A stretch of DNA of 64,000 bases from assembly GCA_024809215.1 (NCBI GenBank), contig JANUBW010000008.1, forward strand, positions 248,001-312,000, given 5' to 3'. The DNA comes from Niastella sp. OAS944. Lineage in GTDB: Bacteria > Bacteroidota > Bacteroidia > Chitinophagales > Chitinophagaceae. A model generated the notes under the pieces. The model saw only the letters and a list, made by a program, of their open reading frames with translations, searched no databases and was not told the DNA's origin. This document shows positions 1 to 8,656 of the stretch, piece by piece (positions within the stretch are counted from its first letter, which is position 1; every line of letters begins with the position of its first letter). A program made the position numbers and the translations under genes.

Positions 1-346
1 TGGCGCAGAAAAACGCAACGATCAACATATCTACTATCAATCCTCGAACCATATTGGAGCCCATATTCATTTTAAACGACTGGTGATATTGAATGATCGC
101 CCAGGGTTTACCATCCATGGATTTCAGCAGCGCCTCGTGTTGTTCGCTGCTTGCGCCGGCAGGTAGTGCGGGTAAATGTAACTGTTGGTCTTTATTAAGT
201 TGGGAATTTAAAAAGTTCATGATGGTATCCTGTTTGTCGGTATACTGGTAGGCGCTGCCGTGCCAGTCAAGTACCGTCCAGGAAAGGAACTGACACATAA
301 AGAGTATAATGCCGCCAACGATGGCGCCAATGAGGAGTTTTTTCAT
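1..346 (-). CDS. Hypothetical membrane protein, 3' end cut off by the window
   Basis: The reading frame starts with ATG at 346 and stays open to the window edge (about 115 codons visible). The N-terminus (MKKLLIGAIVGGIILFMCQF) is a hydrophobic membrane segment or uncleaved signal anchor. A soluble, presumably extracytoplasmic stretch of about 70 residues follows, and a second hydrophobic segment (VRGLIVDMLIVAFFC) begins at the boundary. I do not recognise a family. It lies 60 bp downstream of the CPBP protease gene on the same strand, so the two may be co-transcribed. The C-terminus is missing, which limits any functional call. Confidence 0.6.
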   Translation of the reverse strand, partial: MKKLLIGAIVGGIILFMCQFLSWTVLDWHGSAYQYTDKQDTIMNFLNSQLNKDQQLHLPALPAGASSEQHEALLKSMDGKPWAIIQYHQSFKMNMGSNMVRGLIVDMLIVAFFCA

Positions 347-406
347 AATAGCAAGCTTTAGTTTATAAAAAGATAGAAAGATTTGTTCGATTTTACAAAT
401 ATGTTA

Positions 407-1291
407 TTAGCTGGCTTTTATCGTTTTGTCGGCATTCTTTTCGTAGATGAAATAAAGAAAGAGCAAGGTAAGTGCCAGCAGACAGGTAATGATAAACGAA
501 CCTTCCAACCCAAACGAACCGCCAGTGACCCACCAGGGGCCTTTAAGGTCGGGCTGTAAGATGCCCTGAAGTGGAAGCCCGCTTACGGTATAGCCCAAAA
601 CCGGCCCCTGTATAAAGTTCCAGCTGAAATGAAAGAAAACGGCAAACCAAATATTGCGGGTATAGATGTAGTTGATGCCAAGCAACGCGCCTGCTAACAA
701 TAAATTGGCAACGGCCACAGTTGAAATGCCCGGGTTACTGGCATGAGCCAGGGTAAACATGGCCGCCGATACGCCCAGGGCTACCCATTTTTGCAGTGAT
801 TGTAACAGGTTGTTCAGAATGTATGCCCTGAAAACTATCTCTTCTATTAAGGCTATCAGGGCCATTAGGATAAACCCTTTTAAAAGATCGCTTGCATTTA
901 GATGTGCTGCTGACCATACAAGATTACCGGTTGCGTGTAACAGCAGGGTGGCCGTTCCCAGCAAGGTAATGCCCAAATTGAACCCGGTAAATGCATCGGC
1001 CTGAAAGGGCGACCAGTGAAACCCCATACTTTTCACAGACCGGCGATCGATAAAGCGGCGAAATATGACCGTTAGGGCAATGACCATGATGGCGACAATG
1101 CCAACTGTCAGGATGATTGAGCCCAGTTTTTGTTCGGCCAAACCCTTGCCTTCCACAATTGTCAATGAGCCTGTAATTATCAGGTTGCTTACCATTCCTG
1201 CCAGTATAGCGCACGAAAAAAAGGCGAACAGGAAAAGTAGCGCGCGCATCCAGCCATGTTTTAGTACTGGCAGTGGGTTGTTAGGGTGCAT
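407..1291 (-). CDS. CPBP family intramembrane glutamic/metallo-endopeptidase (CAAX protease-like)
   Basis: Multi-pass membrane protein of 294 residues in the CPBP (Rce1-like, Abi) family, which cleaves peptide bonds within the membrane; bacterial members take part in protein maturation and peptide self-immunity. All three family motifs are visible: the paired glutamates and arginine EEIVFR at 150-155, FTLAH at 179-183 and HFSWN at 221-225. About eight hydrophobic segments are present. The gene is divergent from pepT with only 52 bp between the start codons, so both promoters must sit in that short interval. The substrate cannot be inferred. Confidence 0.88.
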   Translation of the reverse strand: MHPNNPLPVLKHGWMRALLFLFAFFSCAILAGMVSNLIITGSLTIVEGKGLAEQKLGSIILTVGIVAIMVIALTVIFRRFIDRRSVKSMGFHWSPFQADAFTGFNLGITLLGTATLLLHATGNLVWSAAHLNASDLLKGFILMALIALIEEIVFRAYILNNLLQSLQKWVALGVSAAMFTLAHASNPGISTVAVANLLLAGALLGINYIYTRNIWFAVFFHFSWNFIQGPVLGYTVSGLPLQGILQPDLKGPWWVTGGSFGLEGSFIITCLLALTLLFLYFIYEKNADKTIKAS

Positions 1292-1343
1292 GAAGGATTT
1301 AAGTTGATCGATATTTAGTTATATTGCCAAAAATACAGCTTAC

Positions 1344-2591
1344 ATGTTTACTAATTATAGTTTTACGGTGATGGAAAGGTTTTTGCGTTATGTGCAAATT
1401 GATACTCAAAGCGATCCGCAGTCAACTTCCTGCCCCTCTACTGAAAAGCAAAAAGACCTGAGCCGGGTGCTGGTACAGGAACTACAGCAAATGGGTTATT
1501 CAGATGCGCATCTCGACGATCATGGTTATGTGTATGCTACTATTCCCGGTAATACTAAAAAACAGGTGCCGGTAATTTGTTATTGTTCGCATGTTGATAC
1601 CGCACCCGATTGCACCGGGGCCGGCGTAAAACCAATAGTGCATATGAACTATGATGGTGGCAATATTGTATTGCCCGATGATCCTTCACAGGTTATTTCG
1701 CCTGTTGACCATCCATATTTGTTAAAAAAGAAAGGGGAGAATATTATTACGGCCTCAGGCACTACATTGCTGGGGGCAGATGATAAGGCCGGGGTTGCCG
1801 TGATAATGGATATGGCGCATTTTTTTATACAGAACCCCAACGTTCCGCATGGCGATATAAAAATACTGTTTACGCCCGATGAAGAAATTGGCCGTGGGGT
1901 TGATAAAGTAGATTTGAAAAAGCTGGGTGCCCAGTTTGGTTATACGCTCGATGCCGGTGAGCGTGGAGCTTATGAAGATGAAACGTTTTCTGCCGATGGC
2001 GTTACCATTACCTTTCATGGAGTAAGCGCCCACCCGGGTTATGCAAAAGATAAACTGGTAAACGCCATGAAAGTGGCAGGTGCTTTTTTAGAGTCGCTGC
2101 CACAAGATACGTTGTCGCCCGAGACTACCGAAAAACGGGCTGGCTTTGTGCACCCGGTGCGCATCAATGGCATTGCAGAAAAAGTGACACTTGAGTTTAT
2201 CATCCGCGATTTTATTACCGCAAAGCTGGCTGAATATGAAAACCTGTTAAAAGAAAAACTGGCGGCCACCTTACAACGTTATCCCGGGGCAAAAGCCGAT
2301 TTTGAAGTGAAAGAGCAATATCGCAATATGAAAGAGGTGCTTGATAAATATCCGCATGTATCCGCATATGCCAAAGAAGCGATTGCGAGGGCAGGGGTAC
2401 CGTTGATTGAAATGAGCGCCCGTGGCGGTACCGACGGGTCGCGTTTGTCGTTTATGGGTTTGCCATGTCCTAATTTGTTTACCGGCGAAATGGCCTTTCA
2501 TGGCAAACATGAATATGTAAGTGTGCAGGATATGGAGAAGAGTGTGCAGACGATCGTTCATTTGGCAACTATCTGGGAAGAAAAAAGTTAA
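1344..2591 (+). CDS. pepT: Peptidase T (tripeptide aminopeptidase)
   Basis: Cytosolic di-zinc aminopeptidase of the M20 family that releases the N-terminal residue from tripeptides. At 415 residues it matches the usual PepT length. Visible metal and catalytic residues are His83 and Asp85 in CSHVDTAPD, Asp146/147 in LLGADDKAG, Glu180/Glu181 in FTPDEEIG, Asp203 in TLDAG, and the C-terminal histidines in FHGKHEY at about 386-389. The dimerisation domain sits between the two catalytic halves. A TATATTGC element about 20 bp upstream of the ATG is a possible -7 box. A repeat element (2630-2688) follows the stop codon. Confidence 0.95.
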   Translation: MFTNYSFTVMERFLRYVQIDTQSDPQSTSCPSTEKQKDLSRVLVQELQQMGYSDAHLDDHGYVYATIPGNTKKQVPVICYCSHVDTAPDCTGAGVKPIVHMNYDGGNIVLPDDPSQVISPVDHPYLLKKKGENIITASGTTLLGADDKAGVAVIMDMAHFFIQNPNVPHGDIKILFTPDEEIGRGVDKVDLKKLGAQFGYTLDAGERGAYEDETFSADGVTITFHGVSAHPGYAKDKLVNAMKVAGAFLESLPQDTLSPETTEKRAGFVHPVRINGIAEKVTLEFIIRDFITAKLAEYENLLKEKLAATLQRYPGAKADFEVKEQYRNMKEVLDKYPHVSAYAKEAIARAGVPLIEMSARGGTDGSRLSFMGLPCPNLFTGEMAFHGKHEYVSVQDMEKSVQTIVHLATIWEEKS

Positions 2592-2629
2592 TTCAATAAG
2601 AGACCAGAAGGCAGTAGGAAAGAAGCTTC

Positions 2630-2688
2630 AGGTTACAGGTTCAAGTTTCAAGGAACGCCCTGTAACCTGCAACTTGTAACCTGTAACC
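2630..2688. repeat. Inverted heptamer repeat element, YTGYAAC class
   Basis: The left arm reads as iterations of GGTTACA/GGTTCAA/GTTTCAA; the right arm reads CTGTAAC, CTGCAAC, TTGTAAC, CTGTAAC, a strict 7-nt period. The arms are complementary over about 17 bp with one bulge, so the element can fold into a hairpin. It sits between the pepT stop and the ATG at 2696, ending 7 bp before that start codon. Confidence 0.75.
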
Positions 2689-2695
2689 ATCTTAT

Positions 2696-3841
2696 ATGAA
2701 AGTTCCCCTTGTTTTCTGTTTTATCTTTCTTGGCATTCAGGCTTGGTGCCAAAACCTTATTCCCAACGGTGGCTTTGAAGATGAGAATATTTGCACAGAG
2801 TATGTCAGGAACTGTGCGCCTGAGGCCTGGATAGCCACTTCGTTACATGCCAATTATTATTTCGATGCTGCCATTATGGAGCACACCGTTGCTGCCCATG
2901 GCGGCACCCATTATTTGGGCATCACTGCCGGCAGCCTGGGAATGGTAGGTATTCGTAATTTTGTTCGCTCCCGCCTGTTGTGTGGTTTGCAGGAAGGCCA
3001 CCAGTATAAACTGGTAATGTTTGTGTATGCCCAAACGCCTGTACTCGATAGTATCGGTGTTTATTTTTCGGAACAGGATTACTTATGCGAGAAAAGATAC
3101 TTCAGGCATATTGTACCGCAGTTATGGTCAATAGATGGCATGAAGAGGTCGGCAGAGGATACGCGTAACTGGAAAAAGGTAGAGTGGTTGTATACGGCCA
3201 ATGGTACCGAAGGGTTCATCACTATTGGCAATTACAAACGGATCGATTATAAAGGCATTAATAAAACCGATACGCGTTCTGAATATTACTTCTATGTAGA
3301 TGATGTGTCGTTGACCCCGGTTGATAGTACCGAACAATTATGCCCACAGGCTGATAGTATAAAGAGCGCCATTTACCTGGAAAACGAACGCCACAGTATT
3401 CTTGACCGCAAAATATATGCATTACGGCGCCAGCCGCCACCCATAATACCATTGCCTAAGACCGCTGAGAAGAAATTCAAAATTCAGAAGATCGATACCC
3501 TGGTCATTCCCGATATCTTTTTTGCTACAGCCAGTTATGAACTAAGCCCCGTTAGCTTTCATTTACTCGACAGTTTCGCTAATAAAATAACCACTTACCA
3601 GGTAGATTCAATGATCGTTGAAGGGCATACCGATAGTATTGGTAAGCTGGCGTATAATGAAAACTTATCGAAGAACCGGGCCATGTCGGTTAAGAATTAC
3701 CTGGTTAATAAAGTAGCTGATCTAAATGAAAAGAGTGTTACCCGCGGCTTTGCTTATCTGCGGCCGGTAGCAAGTAATAGTACGCCGAAGGGCAGGCAGA
3801 TGAACAGGCGGGTGGAGATTATTTTGTATAGGGAGGAGTGA
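2696..3841 (+). CDS. OmpA family protein with an N-terminal secreted domain (paralog 1)
   Basis: Secreted or outer-membrane-associated protein of 381 residues. A signal peptide occupies residues 1-19 (ending AWCQN). Residues 20-210 form a domain beginning NLIPNGGFEDENIC and continuing NCAPEAW, which I recognise only as a recurrent Bacteroidota arrangement, possibly a galactose-binding-like beta-sandwich. The C-terminal OmpA peptidoglycan-binding domain spans about 265-381, with GHTDS at 310-314 and NRRVEI near the end. The paralog at 6475-7614 has the same architecture and near-identical key motifs. The likely role is anchoring a surface module to peptidoglycan; the ligand of the N-terminal domain is unknown. 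Confidence 0.85.
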   Translation: MKVPLVFCFIFLGIQAWCQNLIPNGGFEDENICTEYVRNCAPEAWIATSLHANYYFDAAIMEHTVAAHGGTHYLGITAGSLGMVGIRNFVRSRLLCGLQEGHQYKLVMFVYAQTPVLDSIGVYFSEQDYLCEKRYFRHIVPQLWSIDGMKRSAEDTRNWKKVEWLYTANGTEGFITIGNYKRIDYKGINKTDTRSEYYFYVDDVSLTPVDSTEQLCPQADSIKSAIYLENERHSILDRKIYALRRQPPPIIPLPKTAEKKFKIQKIDTLVIPDIFFATASYELSPVSFHLLDSFANKITTYQVDSMIVEGHTDSIGKLAYNENLSKNRAMSVKNYLVNKVADLNEKSVTRGFAYLRPVASNSTPKGRQMNRRVEIILYREE

Positions 3842-3847
3842 GTAGAA

Positions 3848-3955
3848 AAGTTGACAGGTTAACAAGTTGACGAGTTGACGCGGGAGTTGAAAAGTTGATA
3901 GAGGTGATGGAGTTGATACAGGAAATACAGTTCTTAGTTTTCAGATCTTAGTTCA
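3848..3955. repeat. Composite octamer/heptamer repeat element with GGAAATACAG core
   Basis: Directly after the OmpA paralog stop, 8-nt units of the form AGTTGACA, GGTTAACA, AGTTGACG are followed by AGTTGAAA, AGTTGATA, AGTTGATA, then the word GGAAATACAG (3921-3930), then 7-nt units GTTCTTA, GTTTTCA, GATCTTA. An inverted, diverged copy of the first two blocks plus core lies at 59676-59788. Confidence 0.7.
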
Positions 3956-4001
3956 ATTATTCGGGGCTACCATTAAAAGCAGACCTCAAATTTCATGAAA
4001 T

Positions 4002-4127
4002 CTGTATTCGCTTTAGGCTTTAGGCCTTCAGCTGTATTCCGTATTTGCTTATCGCTTACAGCTTGCAGCTTATAGCTGTATTTTGTATTTGCCTTACGCT
4101 TTAGGCTTTCAGCTTTCAGCTGTATCT
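4002..4127. repeat. Heptamer repeat block (GCTTTAG/GCTTACA class), three cycles
   Basis: Three successive cycles each begin with CTGTAT and continue into 7-nt units such as GCTTTAG, GCTTACA, GCTTGCA, GCTTATA, GCTTTCA. The cycle starting at 4032 has CTGTATTCC, the reverse complement of the core word found in other elements of this window. It lies between two convergent genes, immediately before the terminator at 4136. Confidence 0.6.
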
Positions 4128-4135
4128 ATAAAGCA

Positions 4136-4168
4136 AAAAGCCATCCCGGTAACCGGAATGGCTTTTTT
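4136..4168. terminator. Bidirectional intrinsic terminator
   Basis: The stem AAAAAGCCAT/ATGGCTTTTTT with an inner CCGGTAACCGG is flanked by A-rich and T-rich tracts on both sides. It lies between the convergent OmpA paralog 1 (plus) and the T9SS cargo gene (minus), and can terminate both. Confidence 0.8.
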
Positions 4169-4188
4169 ATAATCACACTATTGACGGA

Positions 4189-5514
4189 CTATTGCTTCAA
4201 TACTGTTTTGCTAAATATATCTGAACCATTCTTGTAAACCACATGATAAAGACCGTTTGTAAGACCACTCATATCTACATTTGATATTACTGCATTCGCC
4301 GACAAACGAATATCTCTTATAAGTTGACCGGCAGCGCCGAGGATCTGTATGTGAGTGTTAGTGCCTGCTTTAGGATGCTGAATCATCACTGAAGTTTTAA
4401 CCGGGTTGGGCGACAACGAAATGCTGGAGATCAGTTTGGCCTTTACACTAACAATATAGCTGTATTTATAAGTACCGTTTATATCAACCATTTTCAGTCT
4501 GTAATAACTGTTGTCTGAAGATTGCGCATCAATAAAGCTGTAGGCTTTCAGGTTAGCAGCTTTTACTGTGCCTATAGCAGTGAAGTTTTTGCCATCGGTG
4601 CTTTTCTCGATCACATAACTTGCAACGCCATTTTCGTCGGCTGTATTCCAAGCCAGTTTGGTGCTAAGGCCTTCTTCGCTGGCGTTAAAGCTGGTGAGTT
4701 GAACGGGCAGTGGAGCACCCTGAGGAGCAAGCGCTACCCAGGCAGCGGCTGAATTATCGCCGGAGCTTACACGAAAACCATCAAAAGCAGCGGCTGCGGA
4801 CCCGGTACCACTTTGCCAGATGCGCAAAGCATTCAATTCGTCGCCATAGGCAACTTCGCCTACGTTCAATTGTCGTGCGCCTGTTGTACCATCAGCTGCA
4901 ATAGCTGGTGATGGCTCTGCAGCCGGAGAAGGGTTTACAAATAAATAAGCATCGTCGTTTCCTGCTCCGGCCTGAACATCATAACGTATAACTATGAAGT
5001 AGGTAGTATTGTACTGAAAGTCGAAGTTGGTGTACTCAGGTGCGGTGCTTCCGGTAGCTATGCCAAACGCAATACTAGCTCCGTTACCTTGTTGTTCTTC
5101 TATATAAAACTTTAATGGATAGTTTGTGTTTGCGGTATTTTCAAGCGATATTGCCTGAACGGGGTTTTGGTTGCCTTCGGGTGCACTGCTTACCCGTACT
5201 AAAAAGCTAACATAAATAACTTTATTCGTAGTTGCAGTTGTAGCAATAGATAAAGAAAATGCTTTGCGTGGGTCGGTACCATCAACTCTGGCAATGGTTG
5301 CATATTGAGTGCCGGCGGTATAAACAGGATACATTAATGGAGTTGCATTAGCTACTTGAACGTCCTGGCCGGTGCCGAGTTGTACCCATCCTCCCTGACT
5401 CGGGTTGCTAAGGTTACCGTTTGTATAACCGGTAAAGTTTTCATTAATAACCAACTGCGCATGTACAGTAAGGGCAAGAATTGACAGGGTAACAAAAGAG
5501 TAGATCTTCTTCAT
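4189..5514 (-). CDS. Secreted protein with T9SS type A C-terminal sorting domain
   Basis: Exported protein of 441 residues. A signal peptide covers residues 1-19 (ends VHAQ). Residues 20-270 form a beta-rich domain without a family I can name; it resembles concanavalin-like or polysaccharide-binding modules only in composition. Residues about 272-360 contain the LTSFNAS...LAWNTADENGVASYVIEKS motif set of the fibronectin-like module that commonly precedes sorting domains. The last 75 residues (SLSPNPVKTSV to KTVLKQ) are a type A Por-secretion sorting domain, so the protein should be moved through the T9SS and attached to or released from the surface. A strong terminator follows at 4136-4168. 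Confidence 0.85.
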   Translation of the reverse strand: MKKIYSFVTLSILALTVHAQLVINENFTGYTNGNLSNPSQGGWVQLGTGQDVQVANATPLMYPVYTAGTQYATIARVDGTDPRKAFSLSIATTATTNKVIYVSFLVRVSSAPEGNQNPVQAISLENTANTNYPLKFYIEEQQGNGASIAFGIATGSTAPEYTNFDFQYNTTYFIVIRYDVQAGAGNDDAYLFVNPSPAAEPSPAIAADGTTGARQLNVGEVAYGDELNALRIWQSGTGSAAAAFDGFRVSSGDNSAAAWVALAPQGAPLPVQLTSFNASEEGLSTKLAWNTADENGVASYVIEKSTDGKNFTAIGTVKAANLKAYSFIDAQSSDNSYYRLKMVDINGTYKYSYIVSVKAKLISSISLSPNPVKTSVMIQHPKAGTNTHIQILGAAGQLIRDIRLSANAVISNVDMSGLTNGLYHVVYKNGSDIFSKTVLKQ

Positions 5515-5798
5515 TTAATTTTGATTTAGGCATGAATAATTTGGGTTGTGGCCCCAGAGGAATTGGAGGAAATGCTTTTCTGTTACACGTAGCAGTAAAA
5601 GCTATAATCAGAGGTCTTCAAAAGGAAGGATGGAATGAAAAAGTTTGACTACGGAAGTTGTGATTTCTACTGTGGAGTTTCGAAGGATTGACTTAGATGT
5701 AAGCTGGGGTAAAAGTATAACCAATTTTTTCTATATGCAAGTAAATGGTTGTTTTCTTGATATAAATCAAATTTGAACTAATAAGTAGGTGAAAAGCT
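5515..5798. other. Intergenic region upstream of the T9SS cargo gene
   Basis: 284 bp between the start of the minus-strand cargo gene and the 21-bp-unit array. No ORF of note and no RNA structure was recognised. It presumably carries the cargo gene promoter on the minus strand. Confidence 0.4.
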
Positions 5799-6345
5799 GA
5801 CGGCGGTCATAAAAATCGGTGACGGCGGTAATGGAAATGAAGATGGCGACCATGAAAACAAAGCTGCCCGTCATTAATTTCAGGGTTCCCAAAAATGAGA
5901 TCATGGTGGCGATAATGAAAACCTTTGTAGCCACAATGGTTTCAAAATTTCAAATAATAAATTCATTATGGCGACAATTGAAAGCATTATAGCTATAATG
6001 AAAACAAAGATGGCTATCATGAAAACACTTGTAGCTATAATGAATTCAAAATTTCAAAAAATGAATTCATTATGGCTATAATTGAAACAAAAATGGCAAT
6101 AATGAAAACAAAGATGGTTATCATGAAAACACTTGCAGCTATAATGAATTCAAAATTTCAAAAAATGAATTCATTATGGCTATAATTGAAACAAAAATGG
6201 CAATAATGAAAACAAAGATGTTTATCATGAAGACACTTGTAGCTATAATGAATTCAAAATTTCAAATAATGAATTCATTATGACCATCATTGAAACAATT
6301 ACAGCTATAATGAATTCAAAAAAAGGTGTTATTGAAACACTTTAG
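5799..6345 (+). repeat. Tandem array: 21-bp units with 104-bp higher-order repeat; five overlapping heptapeptide mini-ORFs
   Basis: The array is built from 21-bp units of the type AAGATGGCTATCATGAAAACA. From 5924 a higher-order unit of exactly 104 bp (21+21+20+21+21) recurs with starts at 5924, 6028, 6132 and 6236. Read on the plus strand, each 21-mer encodes a heptapeptide close to MAIMKTK. One unit is only 20 nt long (TTATGGCTATAATTGAAACA), which shifts the frame and creates successive mini-ORFs at 5831-5992 (53 aa), 5968-6081 (37 aa), 6072-6185 (37 aa), 6176-6283 (35 aa) and 6280-6345 (21 aa). Each overlaps the next, by 10 bp (ATGGCTATAA) or by ATGA in the later junctions. Copies near 5800-5920 are more diverged. 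It could be a decayed repeat protein or a non-coding satellite; expression is unproven. Confidence 0.85.
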
Positions 6346-6474
6346 GCGGCCCTGAAAAGGAAGGTCTGAGGAATGTTTTTACTTCTAACTCCATTAAAAT
6401 CAATGTAAAAGAAAACCAGCGTTCCCGCACCGGTTTTTTAACTAATTTAGAAGTATCCCATTGTCAACCTATCT
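6346..6474 (+). promoter_or_regulatory. Leader region of OmpA paralog 2
   Basis: 129 bp between the array and the ATG at 6475. It should hold the promoter unless transcription comes through the array. No confident TAnnTTTG box was found, so the assignment is positional only. Confidence 0.3.
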
Positions 6475-7614
6475 ATGAAGCTAATTAGTCAATTCGTTCC
6501 CTCCTTTTCCATGGCGTTATTTACCATGTATGCCAGCTATTCCCAAAACCTGGTAGCCAATGGAAGTTTTGAAGATGCCAACCTTTGTACCGAGTTCCAT
6601 AAATACTGTGCACCCGAAGCCTGGGTGGCTACCTCGGGCCAGGCCAATTATTATTTTGGCGATATGTCCATTGCCTACGATGGTTTTCACTATGTTGGTT
6701 TAGCAGCTGGCTGCGTAAACAAACGGGGTGTTCGCAATTTTGTACGCACACAATTGTTATGTGGTTTGCGCAAGGGCAAACAATACATGCTTGAGTTTTA
6801 TGTAAGCGCCACCAATAAAGTGCTGGATAGTATTGGCGTGTATTTTTCGCCCGAAGATTATTTGTACGAAAAAAGAAGCTTTCGCGATATACAACCTGCA
6901 TTCTGGTATGTGCGCAGCGGCGCCGCTTTAACCCAGTCACCTGCTAAATGGCAAAAAGTGGTTACTGTTTATACGGCCACCGGTAATGAAGCTTATATGA
7001 CCATCGGTATGTTTAAAAGGGCTGATTATACCGGCTCCATAAAACCCGATTTTCAGGATGAATATCTGTTTCTGCTCGATAAAGTTTCGTTAACGCCGGT
7101 TGATGTCAATGAAAGAATTTGTACCAATGCCGATCTTGAAAAACTACGTATCTATAAAGACGACGACCGGCACGACCGGCTTGAAAAAAGGATCGACAAT
7201 TATTTAAAGAACCCGCCGGTTCCGCGGCCAAAATTGAACCTCACCCGTATACCCACAGTACAGCATGTTGACACACTTATTATACCGGATATTTATTTTG
7301 TAAGTGCCAGCTATGAGCTTTCAAAAAAAAGCAATGAATTGCTCGATAGCTTTGCCCGCAAACTAACCGGCTTGCTCGATTCGGTTGTGGTAACCGGCCA
7401 TACAGATAGCGTTGGCAATTTGGAATACAACAAGGAATTATCGCAAAACCGTGCTGTTGCAGTAAAGCAATACCTGATGACCAAAGTGCCATCGCTGGGT
7501 GTAAGCTTTGTTGCAAGAGGATATGCTTATCTAATGCCTGTTGCCAGTAACAGATCCCAGTCGGGAAGAAAGAGGAACAGGCGGGTAGAGATCTTTGTTT
7601 ATAGAAGGGATTAA
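6475..7614 (+). CDS. OmpA family protein with an N-terminal secreted domain (paralog 2)
   Basis: At 379 residues it is co-linear with the protein at 2696-3841. The signal peptide ends near residue 23 (YASYSQN), followed by NLVANGSFEDANLC and YCAPEAW, the same N-terminal domain signature as paralog 1. The OmpA domain has GHTDS at 308-312 and ends NRRVEIFVYRRD. Conservation of cysteines in the N-terminal domain (LCTEF, YCAPEA, LLCGL, RICTN) suggests disulfides and a periplasmic or surface location. It is convergent with ypdA, whose stop codon overlaps this gene's end by 4 bp. The pair probably arose by local duplication and now flanks the cargo gene and the 104-bp array. Confidence 0.85.
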   Translation: MKLISQFVPSFSMALFTMYASYSQNLVANGSFEDANLCTEFHKYCAPEAWVATSGQANYYFGDMSIAYDGFHYVGLAAGCVNKRGVRNFVRTQLLCGLRKGKQYMLEFYVSATNKVLDSIGVYFSPEDYLYEKRSFRDIQPAFWYVRSGAALTQSPAKWQKVVTVYTATGNEAYMTIGMFKRADYTGSIKPDFQDEYLFLLDKVSLTPVDVNERICTNADLEKLRIYKDDDRHDRLEKRIDNYLKNPPVPRPKLNLTRIPTVQHVDTLIIPDIYFVSASYELSKKSNELLDSFARKLTGLLDSVVVTGHTDSVGNLEYNKELSQNRAVAVKQYLMTKVPSLGVSFVARGYAYLMPVASNRSQSGRKRNRRVEIFVYRRD

Positions 7615-8591
7615 GGAAATAGTTTTTTCTTTATCGATTGCATTATAAGAATGGCATGTTCCCTGCTATTCTCAATAAACCAAACATGGGTGTTCATACC
7701 ACCGCATACAACGCCGGCCAGGTAAATATTGGGTAAATTGGTTTCCATGGTCTCGGGGTTATAGGTAGGTTGCAGCACTTCATCCTGCGACAACTGTACG
7801 CCCACCTGTTGTAAGAAATCACAATGCGGCTGGTAGCCCGTCATGGCAATTACATAATCATTTTCTATTGTTATTAATCCATTGGGCGTTTGAATATCCA
7901 CTTCTTTTTCGCGAATAGCCACCAGCGAAGAATTTGTATACGCTGTAATGCTTCCTTCTTTAATGCGGTTCTCAATATCGGGCTTTACCCAATACTTTAC
8001 CCGTTTGCCAATACCTTCATGGCGAATGACCATAGTTACCTCAGCTCCTTTACGCCAGGTTTCCAATGCTGCATCAACTGCCGAGTTATTGGCCCCCACT
8101 ACCAGTACTTTTTGCATGGCATAAAAATGCGGGTCTTTATAGTAATGCACTACTTTGGACAGGTCTTCGCCGGGTATGTTCATCATTACCGGAATATCGT
8201 AAAAACCGGTAGCTATTACCACAAAGGTGGCGGTGTAGGTTTGTTTATTGCTAACCACCTGGTACTTGCTGTTGTGGGCTGCAATGGCGGTTACTTCTTC
8301 CTGTAAATGTATATTGAGTTTATGGCTGGTGGCCACCCGGCGGTAATATTCCAGGGCCTCGGGCCGGGTAGGTTTTATATTATTGCTTACAAAGGGAATG
8401 CCGCCAATCTCCAGTTTTTCTGAAGTAGAAAAAAAGGTCATGTTGATCGGATAATTATATAAGGAATTTGTAAGACAGCCTTTTTCGAGAATGCAATACT
8501 GTAAACCTGCTTTTTGAGCTTCCAGGGCACAGGCAAGGCCAATAGGTCCACCGCCAACGATTATGATGTCGAATTGATTGGTTGAGTTCAT
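7611..8591 (-). CDS. ypdA: YpdA family bacillithiol disulfide reductase (Bdr)
   Basis: FAD/NADPH-dependent flavoprotein of 326 residues. In the family, YpdA reduces bacillithiol disulfide and supports thiol redox balance in the cytosol. The FAD-binding motif GGGPIG is at 13-18, the family-characteristic FFSTSEKLEIGG at 53-64, and the NADPH-binding motif VLVVGANNSA at 162-171. There is no CxxC pair, as expected for YpdA and unlike thioredoxin reductase. A TATCTTTG box on the minus strand (8605-8598) ends only 6 nt before the ATG, implying a very short or absent leader. The call implies that the organism makes bacillithiol; the bshA/B/C genes are not in this window. Confidence 0.87.
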   Translation of the reverse strand: MNSTNQFDIIIVGGGPIGLACALEAQKAGLQYCILEKGCLTNSLYNYPINMTFFSTSEKLEIGGIPFVSNNIKPTRPEALEYYRRVATSHKLNIHLQEEVTAIAAHNSKYQVVSNKQTYTATFVVIATGFYDIPVMMNIPGEDLSKVVHYYKDPHFYAMQKVLVVGANNSAVDAALETWRKGAEVTMVIRHEGIGKRVKYWVKPDIENRIKEGSITAYTNSSLVAIREKEVDIQTPNGLITIENDYVIAMTGYQPHCDFLQQVGVQLSQDEVLQPTYNPETMETNLPNIYLAGVVCGGMNTHVWFIENSREHAILIMQSIKKKLFP

Positions 8592-8656
8592 TTTTTCAAA
8601 GATAACCCTTAGTTATTTTAGTTCATTTGTTATTAGTTTTAACACCGTGTTTCATA

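Noticed and set aside
5799-6345. CRISPR array
   Set aside because: The periodic sequence has no repeat-spacer alternation: the whole 104-bp unit is conserved, and there are no cas genes nearby.
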